Position numbers and translations under genes: made by a program | Assembly: GCF_017353415.1 (NCBI RefSeq) | Contig: NZ_JAFMPX010000033.1 | Span: 1-38,752 of the forward strand | Source: Arthrobacter sp. E3 | GTDB lineage: Bacteria > Actinomycetota > Actinomycetes > Actinomycetales > Micrococcaceae | Direction of reading: 5' to 3' | Length of the DNA stretch: 38,752 nucleotides | Notes under the pieces: model-generated | Seen by the model: the letters and a program-made list of their open reading frames with translations, nothing else | Database searches by the model: none | Told to the model about the DNA's origin: nothing | Shown: piece by piece, positions 1 to 8,730 of the stretch | Layout: every line of letters begins with the position of its first letter | How positions within the stretch are numbered: the first letter of the stretch is position 1

Positions 1-122
1 CGAACCCCACGACCACTGCCAATCGACGGAAACCATTAATAACGGGCAGAAGCGTCACCACCAAAACCGGCAGAACTGTCACCGATGTGTTGATACAGAA
101 GTGTCACCGATGTCCTGCGACA
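1..122. mobile_element. End of an IS481-like insertion sequence
   Basis: This is the terminal segment of an element whose body lies to the left of the window. Read from the minus strand, the end starts TGTCGCAGGACATCGGTGAC (122 down to 103). A TGT...ACA-type terminus and this kind of end are, from memory, typical of IS481-family elements in actinobacteria. The putP reading frame stops resembling its family exactly here and uses a stop codon inside the element. No transposase codons are visible in the window, so the family call rests on the end sequence and the gene disruption only. Confidence 0.6.
47..115. repeat. Three direct repeats in the IS end
   Basis: The core CAGAA-NYGTCACC occurs three times, starting at 47, 71 and 96, a spacing of 24-25 bp. 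The last two copies extend into GATGT. Regular repeats of this kind just inside a transposon end are candidate transposase binding sites. The repeats are seen directly; the binding role is inferred. Confidence 0.6.
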
Positions 123-1539
123 TAACAGGGACAATTTCATACATGGCGTCATGCAGGACAGGAGTCTTGCCCCAGGCGAACACCACTATTGTCGCCACAA
201 CCATGCCAGCAAGGGCTCCCCGTGCGGTGAGCTTGCGCCAGTAGAGGCTCAGCAGCACAATGGGCCCAAATGCCGCTCCGAACCCGGCCCACGCGAAGGC
301 CACAAGTTCCAAGATGCTCGCATTCCGATCCAGCGCAATGAGTACCGCAATGACGGCGATCACCAAGACACCGAGGCGCCCCAGAACGACCTGCTGTTTG
401 GCTGTGGACTTGCGCCCAGCCATGTTGTAAAGATCTTCCACCAACGCCGAAGAGCAAACAATGAGCTGCGAGGAAATGGTGGACATGATGGCCGCCAGCA
501 CTGCAGCCAGGACCAAGCCTGCAACGAAGGGGTGGAAGAATATCTGGCTCAACTTCAGGAAGACCGTCTCGGGGTCATCCAAGCCCATGGAGGGGTTCTC
601 AGCGAAGTAGGCGATGCCGACCAGCGCGGTGGCAACCGCCCCGGCCGCGGACAGGATCATCCAGCTGATGCCAATACGGCGGCCGGCTTTGGCGTCCTGC
701 GGTGAGCGCAATGCCATGAACCGCACAATAATGTGGGGCTGGCCAAAGTAGCCCAAGCCCCAAGCTGCGGTGGAGAAGATGCCCACCATCCACACCAGCG
801 TGTTTCCTTCGCCAAAGCCCCTGAACAAGTTCAAGTTGTCCGGATCGATGGTTTGCAGTCGGTTCACAGTGGCACCAATACCGCCGGTCTGCACCACGGC
901 AACAATCGGTACCACGATGAGGGCGGCGAACATCAAAAGTCCCTGGGCGACGTCGGTCAGGGTTGCGCCAATAAAGCCGCCAAACAAGGTGTAGGCCAAG
1001 GTGACCACCGTGACCACACCCATCCCCACAAGGTACGGCCAGCCGAAGGAGCCCTCAAAGAACTTACCGGCGGCCACCATGCCCGAGGAAACATAAAACG
1101 TGAAGAACACCAAAATAATGACGGCAGTGACAATGCGCAACACGTGCGAATTTTCCTTGAGCCGTTTCTCAAAGAAGCTTGGAATGGTAATGGCATTTTG
1201 TGATATCGCCGTGTAGGAGCGGAGCCTGGGCGCCACAAATTTCCAGTTGAGCCAAGCTCCGATGGTGAGTCCAATGGCGATCCATGCCTCGACCAGGCCG
1301 GTGAGGTAAATGGCGCCTGGAAGGCCCATGATGAGCCAACCGGACATGTCGGACGCTCCGGCTGAAAGGGCGGCAACACCCGGTTTCAGTTCTCGTCCGG
1401 CCAACATGTAGTCGTCGAGGTCGTCGGTTTTCTTGAAGGCAAAATAGCCGATGGCGAGCATACCCGCCATATAGACGGCTATTGCCATTAGTTGAAACGC
1501 ATGATCAGTCACGAATTGTTCCTCTGCATTCTTTGACAC
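79..1539 (-). pseudogene. putP: Sodium/proline symporter PutP, 3' end cut by an IS element
   Basis: The product is a sodium:solute symporter (SSS family) for proline uptake, a polytopic membrane protein. The match to PutP is clear over about 470 residues: the YMLAGRELKP start of the core, the SGWLIMGLPG helix, the FGGFIGATLTD segment and the STISSQLIVCSSALVED stretch. After the motif MYEIVP the family-typical last membrane helix and cytoplasmic tail are missing; about 15 residues encoded by the IS end replace them before a TGA at 79-81. The longest frame starts at a GTG at 1539 with no clear Shine-Dalgarno. A second GTG at 1512 has GAGGAA 6 bases upstream and may be the true start. Loss of the last helix probably weakens or abolishes transport. 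The call as putP is firm; the functional state is unknown. Confidence 0.85.
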
Positions 1540-1548
1540 CTCATCGGA

Positions 1549-1644
1549 TTATCTGATCATGGGATCGAGTTGAGCATCCAGATCAGCTGGATTGTCGCAA
1601 TGAATGGCGGCCAATAGTTCGGACAGTTCGTCCGAACCTATCAA
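1549..1644 (-). CDS. Possible 31-aa acidic upstream ORF before putP
   Basis: A TTG at 1644 has AGGAAGAG about 6 bases upstream and opens a 31-codon frame, beginning MIGSDELSELLAAIH, that ends at a TAA (1549-1551) 9 bases before the GTG at 1539. The peptide is acidic and leucine-rich, with no recognised family. Its proximity to putP would allow translational coupling. An 8-bp inverted repeat (GTTCGGAC, 5-base loop, 1617-1637) lies inside its codons and could be an operator or a chance effect of the repeated DEL/SEL codons. Unproven. Confidence 0.3.
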   Translation of the reverse strand: MIGSDELSELLAAIHCDNPADLDAQLDPMIR

Positions 1645-1790
1645 AATTCTCTTCCTGCCGCGATACTAATAGGCGAAATCATGGGCAAGTTGGCGAGACG
1701 CCGGAGGGTATGACACCCCTCGCCCCTGCCCGCCGCAACCTCCAACGCCTATGCTGGTAAAACCTATTCCTCCGCACGAAGGAGCACCCA

Positions 1791-2888
1791 GTGACAGCCA
1801 CCCTGAGCTACCGCCACCTGTTTGGCCCCGGTCCCAGCAACTGCTATCCGGAGGCAATTTCAGCATTGGGCAACCCTGTGCTGGGGCATCTTGATCCACT
1901 GTTTTTGGAGACCATGGACAAGACCTGTGAGGGGTTGCGCAAAGTGTGGGGAACCACCAATGCCCGGACCCTGCCACTGAGCGGGACCGGGTCCGCTGGC
2001 ATGGAAGCGGCGTTCGTCAACACTGTTGGCCCCGGGGATGTGGCAGTCATCGCCGTCAACGGCATGTTTGGCGGGCGCATGTGTGAGATAGCCCGGAGGG
2101 CGGGGGCCGAAGTGGTGCCGGTGGAGCACGCGTGGGGCCAGCCGATCGATCCAGAACGAGTGGCCGCAGCCCACCCCAACCCCAAAGTCATCGCTGCCAT
2201 CCACGCCGAAACCTCCACCGGTGTCCTTTCAGACATTGCCGCCCTTGGCCAGCTCAAGGGCGACGCCCTGCTCCTCACCGATGCCGTCACTTCCATTGGC
2301 GGCCTGGAACTGCTCGCCGACGAATGGGGCATCGATGTGGGTTACGCCGGCACGCAAAAGTGTCTCGGCGTTGCGCCCGGACTTTCCCCCTTCACCATCT
2401 CCGACGCAGCTTTTGAACGCCGCATCAAGGACCCCCAGTCCTGGTATTTGGATTTGGGTCTGCTGGGCGGATATGTCGGCAGTGCCAGCGGCAGCAAGCG
2501 CACCTACCACCACACCGCACCGGTCACCATGATTGCCAGCCTTGAGGCAGGAGTGGGACGGGTTCTGGCAGAAGGGCTCGACGCCGTTCAAGCCCGGCAC
2601 AATGCCGCCGGTCTGGCGCTGCAGAACGGTCTGCAGGAGATGGGCTTGGAACTCTTTGCCGCTGAAGGGTTCCGGCTGCCCAGCCTGACCACCGTGAAAG
2701 TGCCCGAAGGTGTGGACTCCGCTGCCGTGCGCGCCTACCTCTTGGAGCGATTCAGCATCGAGATTGGCGCCGGTGTGGGCGAGTTTGCTTCCAGGGTGTG
2801 GCGGATCGGGATGATGGGTCCCAACGCCAACCCGGGCTCGGTGGTTTTGGTCCTTGGTGCGCTGCAGGAAGCCATCGCCAAGTACTAA
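1791..2888 (+). CDS. Class V aminotransferase, alanine/serine-glyoxylate type
   Basis: A 365-aa PLP-dependent class V aminotransferase of the alanine-glyoxylate/serine-glyoxylate group, a cytoplasmic enzyme that moves an amino group to glyoxylate. Visible features are the N-terminal FGPGPSN substrate loop, the SGTGSAGMEA cofactor phosphate region near residue 65, Asp164 in LLTDAVTS (pyridine nitrogen contact) and the Schiff-base lysine K190 in GTQKCLG. The C-terminal small domain ends with the RIGMMG motif usual in this family. The start is a GTG with GAAGGAG about 6 bases upstream. Length is normal for the family (about 360-400 aa). It stands alone, divergent from putP. The amino donor (alanine, serine or another) cannot be read from sequence alone. 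Confidence 0.85.
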   Translation: MTATLSYRHLFGPGPSNCYPEAISALGNPVLGHLDPLFLETMDKTCEGLRKVWGTTNARTLPLSGTGSAGMEAAFVNTVGPGDVAVIAVNGMFGGRMCEIARRAGAEVVPVEHAWGQPIDPERVAAAHPNPKVIAAIHAETSTGVLSDIAALGQLKGDALLLTDAVTSIGGLELLADEWGIDVGYAGTQKCLGVAPGLSPFTISDAAFERRIKDPQSWYLDLGLLGGYVGSASGSKRTYHHTAPVTMIASLEAGVGRVLAEGLDAVQARHNAAGLALQNGLQEMGLELFAAEGFRLPSLTTVKVPEGVDSAAVRAYLLERFSIEIGAGVGEFASRVWRIGMMGPNANPGSVVLVLGALQEAIAKY

Positions 2889-2930
2889 GTGAACCTTCCT
2901 CCTCCGGCAAGGCGGGGCTAAGGTGTGGTT

Positions 2931-3098
2931 ATGAGCAGAAAACCAGAGCGTGGGGATCATGCGTTCACCCACAATCAACCCGACATTGACCCCTTGGGCG
3001 CCATCTACTCCGAGATGGTGACCCCGGACATCGAGGAAATGACCGAGCACGCGGAAAGAATGGCAGAGGAAAAGGAAACAGAGCCGGACGAGATGTAA
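2931..3098 (+). CDS. Small acidic hypothetical protein, 55 aa
   Basis: An ATG at 2931, 42 bases after the aminotransferase stop, opens a 55-codon frame ending in TAA. AAGG lies about 7 bases upstream. The product begins MSRKPERGDHAF and its C-terminal half is a highly charged, probably helical Glu/Met-rich segment. It has no signal peptide or membrane segment and no known domain that I recognise. It lies between two plus-strand genes and may be cotranscribed with the aminotransferase. Clean start, codon use and position make it more likely than not to be real. Confidence 0.5.
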   Translation: MSRKPERGDHAFTHNQPDIDPLGAIYSEMVTPDIEEMTEHAERMAEEKETEPDEM

Positions 3099-3154
3099 GC
3101 CGACCCTGCAGCAGCGCCCAGTTGCGCCCCAGGTTCTGGCATGCTTGTGGGACC

Positions 3155-3805
3155 ATGGAAAAAATCGCCGACACCCCGCACACCGTGTCCGTCTACTCCA
3201 CCCCCACCCGGGTGCTTGCCGCGATTGCTTGGGGCTTCTGCGCCTTCTTGGCCCTTAATCTGATCCTGACAGGCACACCTGCCTCGATCTGGCACTTCCT
3301 GCCCTGGCTGCTACTCACCGCGTGGGGAATCCACGTGCTGCTGTGGCGCCCGCGGCTGCTGATCCGCTCCGACGGCCTGGCCGTCAGCAATATTCTGCGC
3401 GACCACGAAATCCCCTTCGGCGCCCTCATTGCCATGCGGGTCCTGCAAACGGTCAGCTTCGACACCACAGCAGGGCGCATTGCCAGCTGGGGTGCCCCCG
3501 GGTCTGGCAAGCTGGGTCCGAAGATGCGCACAGATGCCAGTGGCGCCCGCACCGCAGCCTCCCTGCCACACACTCAAACCTTGATCCAAACAGCCTGGGA
3601 TGCGTGGGAACGAAGCCGTACGTCAGACAGGAAGCACGACGGCGGCACCCCCTCCCCCAGCCTCAGCTCCCCCCAGGTGTCCCCCGGCGCCCATCCGGGC
3701 ACCCAGCCCGGCACCCCGCAGGGGGTGGCAAGCCGCTGGAACATGCCGACCGCCGTCGTCGGTGTCCTTTTAGCCGTCCTTGCCCTAGCAAGCATGATCA
3801 CGTAA
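3155..3805 (+). CDS. PH-domain (bPH) membrane protein
   Basis: A 216-aa protein with two hydrophobic helices near the N-terminus (about residues 19-38 and 44-62) followed by a beta-rich segment with the pattern of actinobacterial bacterial-PH proteins: WRPRLLIRSDGLAVSN, then a R/D-rich strand, IPFGALIAMRV, and a GAPGSGKLG loop. A Pro/Ser/Gly-rich linker of about 30 residues leads to a last hydrophobic helix at the C-terminus. The frame can be extended to a TTG at 3122, but the ATG at 3155 fits the family's start better. Function is unknown; PH-like folds at the membrane are usually binding or scaffold modules. The family call is fairly safe, the role is not. Confidence 0.7.
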   Translation: MEKIADTPHTVSVYSTPTRVLAAIAWGFCAFLALNLILTGTPASIWHFLPWLLLTAWGIHVLLWRPRLLIRSDGLAVSNILRDHEIPFGALIAMRVLQTVSFDTTAGRIASWGAPGSGKLGPKMRTDASGARTAASLPHTQTLIQTAWDAWERSRTSDRKHDGGTPSPSLSSPQVSPGAHPGTQPGTPQGVASRWNMPTAVVGVLLAVLALASMIT

Positions 3806-3819
3806 GTCCGTACACAAAA

Positions 3820-3857
3820 GGTCCGCACCCCCACTCACGAAGAGCGGGGTGCGGACC
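3820..3857 (-). terminator. Rho-independent terminator of the peptide transporter operon
   Basis: A perfect 12-bp stem (GGTCCGCACCCC at 3820-3831 with its complement at 3846-3857) has a 14-base loop. On the minus strand it is followed by TTTTGTGT, so it fits termination of the operon ending at 3878. The plus-strand PH-domain gene ends just before it and may also use the hairpin, although the T-tract on that side is poor. Confidence 0.85.
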
Positions 3858-3877
3858 CTTGCCGTGCAGCCAGGAAT

Positions 3878-5605
3878 CTAGCTCTTGAATCCCACGGTGG
3901 TCCAGTCGATTGACTGGAACTGTGCCGCACCGTAATTGACCAGACCGTCCTTCACACCCAGCGTGTTGGGGGTGGGCGTCAACGGGATGACGGGGGTGTA
4001 GGCGAAGATCGTCTTGTCGATCTCGTTGGCCAGTTCGATGCGCTTGGCCGGGTCCAGCTCTGCGTTGGCTTTCTGCCACATGTCGCCGAGCTTGTCATCG
4101 GTGATGCCGGAGAAGTTCTGTCCCGCATCCTTCGGGTAGAAGATCGACTCGGACGAGGCAACCGGGTAGGCGGTGCCCGACCAGGCGAAACCTGTCATTT
4201 CAAAGTTGGACTTGAGCACGTAGTCGGAGAAGAACTTGTCGGCCGGAACCGTATCATTCTTGACGGTGATGCCCACAACCTTCAGGTTGGCTTGGATCTG
4301 CTTGAAGATCTGCTCCGACACCGGGTTGTTGGCATCAAGCGTGTAGGTGATCTCCAGCTTCTTGCCGTCCTTTTCCTGAGTGCCGTCGGCGGCCTTCGTG
4401 TAACCGGCCTCCTTCAACAGTTCCTCTGACTTGGCGGTGTCGAAACCGATGACGGCGGTTGCATCATCCTCGTAGCCCTTCTGGCCGGGCATGTAGATGT
4501 AGCTGTTCTGGCTGGCCACCGGTGCGCCGATGGGGCTCAGGCGGCTCGCGGAGATGGTGTCGCGGTCAACGGCGCGTCCCACGGCCTGGCGGACCTTCAC
4601 ATCAGCCAGCGCTCCCTTGGAACCGTTCAACGTGATGTGGTTCCACGTCAGGCCGCCGGACTGCTGGATGGCGCCGTCAGTGCGCTTCTTGGCGGTGTCG
4701 TAGTTGTTCTTGTTCGTGCCGATGCTGAACGCGTCGAGTTCCTTGTTGGCGTACGCCTGCGCGAGGGCGTCACGGGAGACGACCTTCATGACGATTTTCT
4801 CCAGCTTCGGCTTTTGGCCCCACCACTTCTCGTTCGGCATCAACGTCACAACCTGGCCGGCGGCGTCCACGTTTGAGACCCTGAACGGCCCACTGGATGG
4901 CAGCGGCTTGGACTTGTAGCCTTCGTTGAAGGCCTTCACATCCGCGGCGACCGCGGCTGGCAGCACGGGAGTTTGGACCGAGCCCGCCGTACTGCCTCCC
5001 AAGATCGAAGGCCAGTCTGCGTTCTTGTTCTTGAACGTGATCTTGAAGTTGAAGTCGGTGTCTTCGCGGGTCACCGATTCGATGTCCTTATAAACGTTGT
5101 CGCCAACAATCTGATAGTCCGCATTGGTGCCATTGTTGGCCTTGATGGTGGCGTCATAGTCCTTGTAGGTGATGGGTGTGCCATCTTCCCAGACCGCCTT
5201 CGGGTTCAGCTTGATCTCAACAACCTGGGGGTCTTCGCCGGCGAGTTTCACGTCGGTGGCATAGTCCGGGTTCAGCGCCCAGCCGCCGTCAACGGTGTTG
5301 ACGACCGGTCCTCCCGTGGTGGGATCCAGGATTTCGCTGCCGGCCTTGACGTTGCCGTCGACCTGCATGGTGTTCCAGTTATCCGGCATCTGGTCCACGG
5401 CGAGCGTCAGCGTGCCGCCGTCCTTGACCGAGGCATAGTCGGCCTTGGTCCAGGCCGTGGTGGGCAGCAAAGCAGTGTCGGCAGCACCCTTGCTGTTATC
5501 CACTGTGGGCTTGTTGTCTCCGCCTCCGCCGCCGGCACTGCAGCCGGTGACAGTGAGCGCAAGAGCAAGTGCTCCGGCTCCCAGCATCTTGTTGAAGTGT
5601 TTCAT
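3878..5605 (-). CDS. Peptide ABC transporter substrate-binding lipoprotein
   Basis: A 575-aa extracytoplasmic binding protein of the SBP_bac_5 (DppA/OppA) family that captures peptides for the adjoining permeases. It starts with a lipoprotein signal peptide, hydrophobic core GALALALTVTG and lipobox cysteine C22, followed by a Gly/Asp-rich linker. The body has the usual family blocks: a WNTMQ segment near the start of the mature domain, PKAVWEDGTPIT (the family's W-DG-P motif), FKITFKNKNADWP, GPFRVSN, and LKEAGYT plus DGKKLEITYT toward the C-terminus. The ATG is preceded by GGAGGAAAC. It is the last gene of the operon, after the ATPase, with a hairpin in the gap. Ligand specificity cannot be read from sequence. 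Confidence 0.9.
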   Translation of the reverse strand: MKHFNKMLGAGALALALTVTGCSAGGGGGDNKPTVDNSKGAADTALLPTTAWTKADYASVKDGGTLTLAVDQMPDNWNTMQVDGNVKAGSEILDPTTGGPVVNTVDGGWALNPDYATDVKLAGEDPQVVEIKLNPKAVWEDGTPITYKDYDATIKANNGTNADYQIVGDNVYKDIESVTREDTDFNFKITFKNKNADWPSILGGSTAGSVQTPVLPAAVAADVKAFNEGYKSKPLPSSGPFRVSNVDAAGQVVTLMPNEKWWGQKPKLEKIVMKVVSRDALAQAYANKELDAFSIGTNKNNYDTAKKRTDGAIQQSGGLTWNHITLNGSKGALADVKVRQAVGRAVDRDTISASRLSPIGAPVASQNSYIYMPGQKGYEDDATAVIGFDTAKSEELLKEAGYTKAADGTQEKDGKKLEITYTLDANNPVSEQIFKQIQANLKVVGITVKNDTVPADKFFSDYVLKSNFEMTGFAWSGTAYPVASSESIFYPKDAGQNFSGITDDKLGDMWQKANAELDPAKRIELANEIDKTIFAYTPVIPLTPTPNTLGVKDGLVNYGAAQFQSIDWTTVGFKS

Positions 5606-5626
5606 TGTTTCCTCCCATTGAATGGT

Positions 5627-5657
5627 CCTGGCCGGTCATCGGTGGTGTCCGGCCAGG
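5627..5657 (-). promoter_or_regulatory. Intercistronic hairpin between ATPase and binding-protein genes
   Basis: Perfect 9-bp arms CCTGGCCGG (5627-5635) and CCGGCCAGG (5649-5657) are separated by 13 bases, in the 65-bp gap just upstream of the Shine-Dalgarno of the binding-protein gene. There is no T-run, so it is not a classic terminator. Such hairpins often mark an mRNA processing or stabilising site that lets the binding protein be made in excess over the membrane parts. That role is inferred. Confidence 0.55.
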
Positions 5658-5670
5658 GCGGTGGTTGTGG

Positions 5671-7809
5671 TCAGACTGTGGTGGTCATGAGGTCGATGTA
5701 TTCAGCGTGGTGGCACGCCACGCGGCTGCCCTCCACGGGTCTTTGGATGGGATCTTCGCTGCGACAGCGCACCTGGCCCGCTGCGTCCATCAGCTTGTAC
5801 AGCGGGCAGCGGGTGCGGAAATTGCAGCCGTTGATGTCCTCGGTGGGGCTGGGCAGGTCGCCTTCCAAAATGATCCGCGTCCTGCTGCGCTCCACCGTGG
5901 GGTCAGGCACCGGAACAGCGGAGAGCAGCGCCAGCGTGTAGGGGTGCTGCGGATTCTCGAAGATCTGTTCCGCCGGCCCACTTTCCACGATCCGGCCTAG
6001 GTACATGACGGCAACGGTGTCAGCAATTTGGCGCACCACCGCCAGGTCGTGGGCAACGAACAGGTAGGACAAGCCAAGTTTTTCCTGCAGGTCCTGGAGC
6101 AGGTTGATGACGCCGGCCTGGATGGAAACATCCAAGGCCGAGACAGGTTCATCAAGCACCACGATCTTCGGATCCGTGACCAAGGCCCGGGCAATTCCGA
6201 TGCGCTGGCGCTGCCCACCGGAAAATTCGTGCGGGTATCTCGAAGCCATGGACGGGTCCAGCCCCACAAGGTCCAACACGTCCCGGACCTTTTGCAGGCG
6301 TTCGCGCGCGGGGATGCCGTGGACAGTCAACGGCTCGGCCACGATGTCCTGAACGGGAAGCCGGGGATCCAATGACGCCATGGGGTCTTGGAACACCACT
6401 TGGATCTCTCGGCGCAGCGTCCGGCGCTCCTTGGCGCTCAGCGTTGCCACATCCACGCCGTTGATGGTGACGCACCCGGACTGGGGCTTGGCCAGTTCCA
6501 GGATCTCCATGATGGTGGTCGATTTGCCGCAGCCCGATTCACCCACAAGGCCCAGGGTCTGGCCAGACTTGATCTCGAAGTCCACCCCGTCCACGGCACG
6601 CACCATGCCGATGGTTTGTTTGAAGATGGAACCCCTGGATAGCGGAAAGTGGCGTTTGAGTGCCTCCACCGCCAGCACGTTCTCAGAGGCAACATCTGCC
6701 CGTTCGGCCGCGATGACCGGCTCCGGTACGGGGTACAAGTGGCCGCGGTCCAGAGCCCCGCTGGCAATTTCAGCCACCCGCAGGCAGGCCGAGGAGTTCA
6801 GCGGGTCAGTCCCAATGAGGGTCAGCGGGGGTTCGGTGGTGCGGCAGGCGTCGATGACCACGGGGCAGCGCGGGGCGAAAGGGCACCCAGGAGCCAGGTT
6901 GCTCAACTGCGGTGGGCGTCCCTCCAAGGGGACCAGCCGGGTGTGGCCGGCCGTGGCCAGGTTCGGCATGGAGCGCAGCAGTCCGATGGTGTAGGGCATC
7001 GACGGTTGGTGGAACACCTGATCCACGGTGCCGGTCTCCACAATCCGCCCGGCATACATGACGGCGATCCTGTCCGCGTTGCCCGCCACCACACCAAGAT
7101 CGTGGGTGATGAGCACCACCGCAGCGCCCGTCATGTCCTTCGCCTTCTGGAGCACCTCCAGGATCTGCGCCTGAATGGTGACGTCCAATGCCGTCGTCGG
7201 TTCATCGGCGATGATCAGGCGCGGGTTGTTGGCGATGGCGATGGCGATCATGGCGCGCTGGCGCATGCCGCCGGAGAATTCATGCGGGAATGCCTGGGCG
7301 CGGCGTTCCGGGTTCGGGATGCCCACCACCTTCAGCAGCTCCACCGCGCGGACGTTGGCAGCCTGCTTGGAGAGCCTCCGGTCATGAAGGCGCAACGCCT
7401 CGGCGATCTGTGCGCCGATCGTGTAGACGGGCGTCAGTGCTGAGAGCGGGTCCTGGAAGATGATGGAAATGCCGTCACCGCGCAGCCTGGACAGCTCCTT
7501 GTCGCTGCGTCCCAGCAGCGAGGTGCCCTCAAAGAGGATGTCGCCGCTGACCTTGGCGGAGGACGGCAGCAGCCCCATGACAGCGAGGGAGGAAACAGAC
7601 TTGCCCGAGCCTGACTCGCCCACAATGCCCAGGAACTCGCCCTTGTCCACGTGGTAGCTGACGCCGCGGACGGCGGTCACGGAACCTCCGGGCTGAGGGA
7701 ACGTGACGCTTAGATCGCGCACTTCCAGCAAATGGCTAGATGTCTCCGCCAGCTGGTGTCCCGCGAGCGTACGGGTCTTCGTTGTTGTTGTGGGATGGTT
7801 CTCAGTCAC
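5671..7809 (-). CDS. Fused double ATPase of peptide ABC transporter (DppD-DppF type)
   Basis: A 712-aa protein carrying two complete ABC ATPase domains that energise peptide import at the inner face of the membrane. Domain 1 has Walker A GESGSGKS (about 64-71), signature FSGGMRQR (about 178) and Walker B LIIADEPT (about 198). It ends with the oligopeptide-transporter C-terminal cysteine region (PGCPFAPRCP). Domain 2 has Walker A GESGCGKS (about 423-430), signature FSGGQRQR, VVLDEPVSALD and a second Cys-rich tail (CNFRTRCPLY). The two domains correspond to separate DppD and DppF in other bacteria; the fusion is common in actinobacteria. A longer frame reaches 7887, but the GTG at 7809 overlaps the permease stop (GTGACTGA) and has CCGGAG at the right distance, which decides the start. 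Confidence 0.92.
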   Translation of the reverse strand: MTENHPTTTTKTRTLAGHQLAETSSHLLEVRDLSVTFPQPGGSVTAVRGVSYHVDKGEFLGIVGESGSGKSVSSLAVMGLLPSSAKVSGDILFEGTSLLGRSDKELSRLRGDGISIIFQDPLSALTPVYTIGAQIAEALRLHDRRLSKQAANVRAVELLKVVGIPNPERRAQAFPHEFSGGMRQRAMIAIAIANNPRLIIADEPTTALDVTIQAQILEVLQKAKDMTGAAVVLITHDLGVVAGNADRIAVMYAGRIVETGTVDQVFHQPSMPYTIGLLRSMPNLATAGHTRLVPLEGRPPQLSNLAPGCPFAPRCPVVIDACRTTEPPLTLIGTDPLNSSACLRVAEIASGALDRGHLYPVPEPVIAAERADVASENVLAVEALKRHFPLSRGSIFKQTIGMVRAVDGVDFEIKSGQTLGLVGESGCGKSTTIMEILELAKPQSGCVTINGVDVATLSAKERRTLRREIQVVFQDPMASLDPRLPVQDIVAEPLTVHGIPARERLQKVRDVLDLVGLDPSMASRYPHEFSGGQRQRIGIARALVTDPKIVVLDEPVSALDVSIQAGVINLLQDLQEKLGLSYLFVAHDLAVVRQIADTVAVMYLGRIVESGPAEQIFENPQHPYTLALLSAVPVPDPTVERSRTRIILEGDLPSPTEDINGCNFRTRCPLYKLMDAAGQVRCRSEDPIQRPVEGSRVACHHAEYIDLMTTTV

Positions 7810-8728
7810 GGTTGACTCCGGAGGTTGGGTCGACGGCGTCGCGCAGGGCATCGCCGACAAGGCTGGCGGAGAGCACGGTGAAGACAAGGATGGCGGCGGG
7901 GAAAATGAACAGCCACGGACGGGTTGCCGCGGCGCCCTGGCCGGCGGTCAACAAGGTGCCCAGCGAGACATCCGGGGCTTGAATGCCGAAGCCAAAGAAG
8001 CTCAGGGTGGTCTCGCTGAGGATGGCCCCGCCAACCCCCAGCGTGGCGTCGATGATCAGCAGCGAGGACACGTTGGGCAGTACGTGGCGGCGGATGATGG
8101 TCCAGGTATCAACGCCCATGAACCGGGCCGCCTTGATGAAGTCCCGTTCCCGCAGCGACCTGGTCTGGGCCCGGATCACCCGGGCCATGATCATCCAGCC
8201 AAAGCCTGAGAGCAGGAAGATCAACGCAACCCAGGACAGGGACTTGAAAATGGGGCTGAGCAGAATGAACAGGAAGAGGCTTGGCAGCACCAGCAACAGG
8301 TCGATGACCCACACGATGGCCCGGTCCCACCAGCCGCCAAGGTAACCGGCCACGGCTCCCACCACGCCGGCAATGATGGCAGCAAGCGGACCCACGAGCA
8401 GCCCGATGATCAGTGACTTGCGCAAGCCGACGATGGTTTGGGCGTAAATGTCCTCGCCGATGTCGCTGGTGCCAAACCAGTGCAGCCCCGTTGGGCGGGA
8501 GCCCATGTTGTACACGTCAAGATCGGTGGCGTTCCAGGCGTTGGGGACCAGGCCAAAAATGGCCCACAGGATGATCGCGACCAAGCCGATGATGCCGACC
8601 CAAAAACGTGGGGTGCTGCGCAGCCGTGAAACCACCAGGCGCAGGCGTGAAACAGGTTTTTTGGAGTGGCTGGTTTCGGGACTGCCGGCGGCAATGTCGC
8701 CGATGGGCACTTCGTCAAGCATGGACAT
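7802..8728 (-). CDS. Peptide ABC transporter permease, DppC type
   Basis: A 308-aa inner-membrane permease of the binding-protein-dependent family. A cytoplasmic N-terminal arm of about 35 residues is followed by six predicted helices, the first being FWVGIIGLVAIILWAIFG. The segment HWFGTSDIGEDIYAQTIVGLRKSL is typical of DppC/OppC. The EAA-type ATPase-coupling loop lies near DFIKAARFMGVDTWTIIRRHVLPN. The ATG follows the preceding permease stop by two bases, and the 3' end overlaps the ATPase start by 8 bases, so the three genes are cotranscribed and translationally coupled. Confidence 0.92.
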   Translation of the reverse strand: MSMLDEVPIGDIAAGSPETSHSKKPVSRLRLVVSRLRSTPRFWVGIIGLVAIILWAIFGLVPNAWNATDLDVYNMGSRPTGLHWFGTSDIGEDIYAQTIVGLRKSLIIGLLVGPLAAIIAGVVGAVAGYLGGWWDRAIVWVIDLLLVLPSLFLFILLSPIFKSLSWVALIFLLSGFGWMIMARVIRAQTRSLRERDFIKAARFMGVDTWTIIRRHVLPNVSSLLIIDATLGVGGAILSETTLSFFGFGIQAPDVSLGTLLTAGQGAAATRPWLFIFPAAILVFTVLSASLVGDALRDAVDPTSGVNRD

Positions 8729-8730
8729 GG

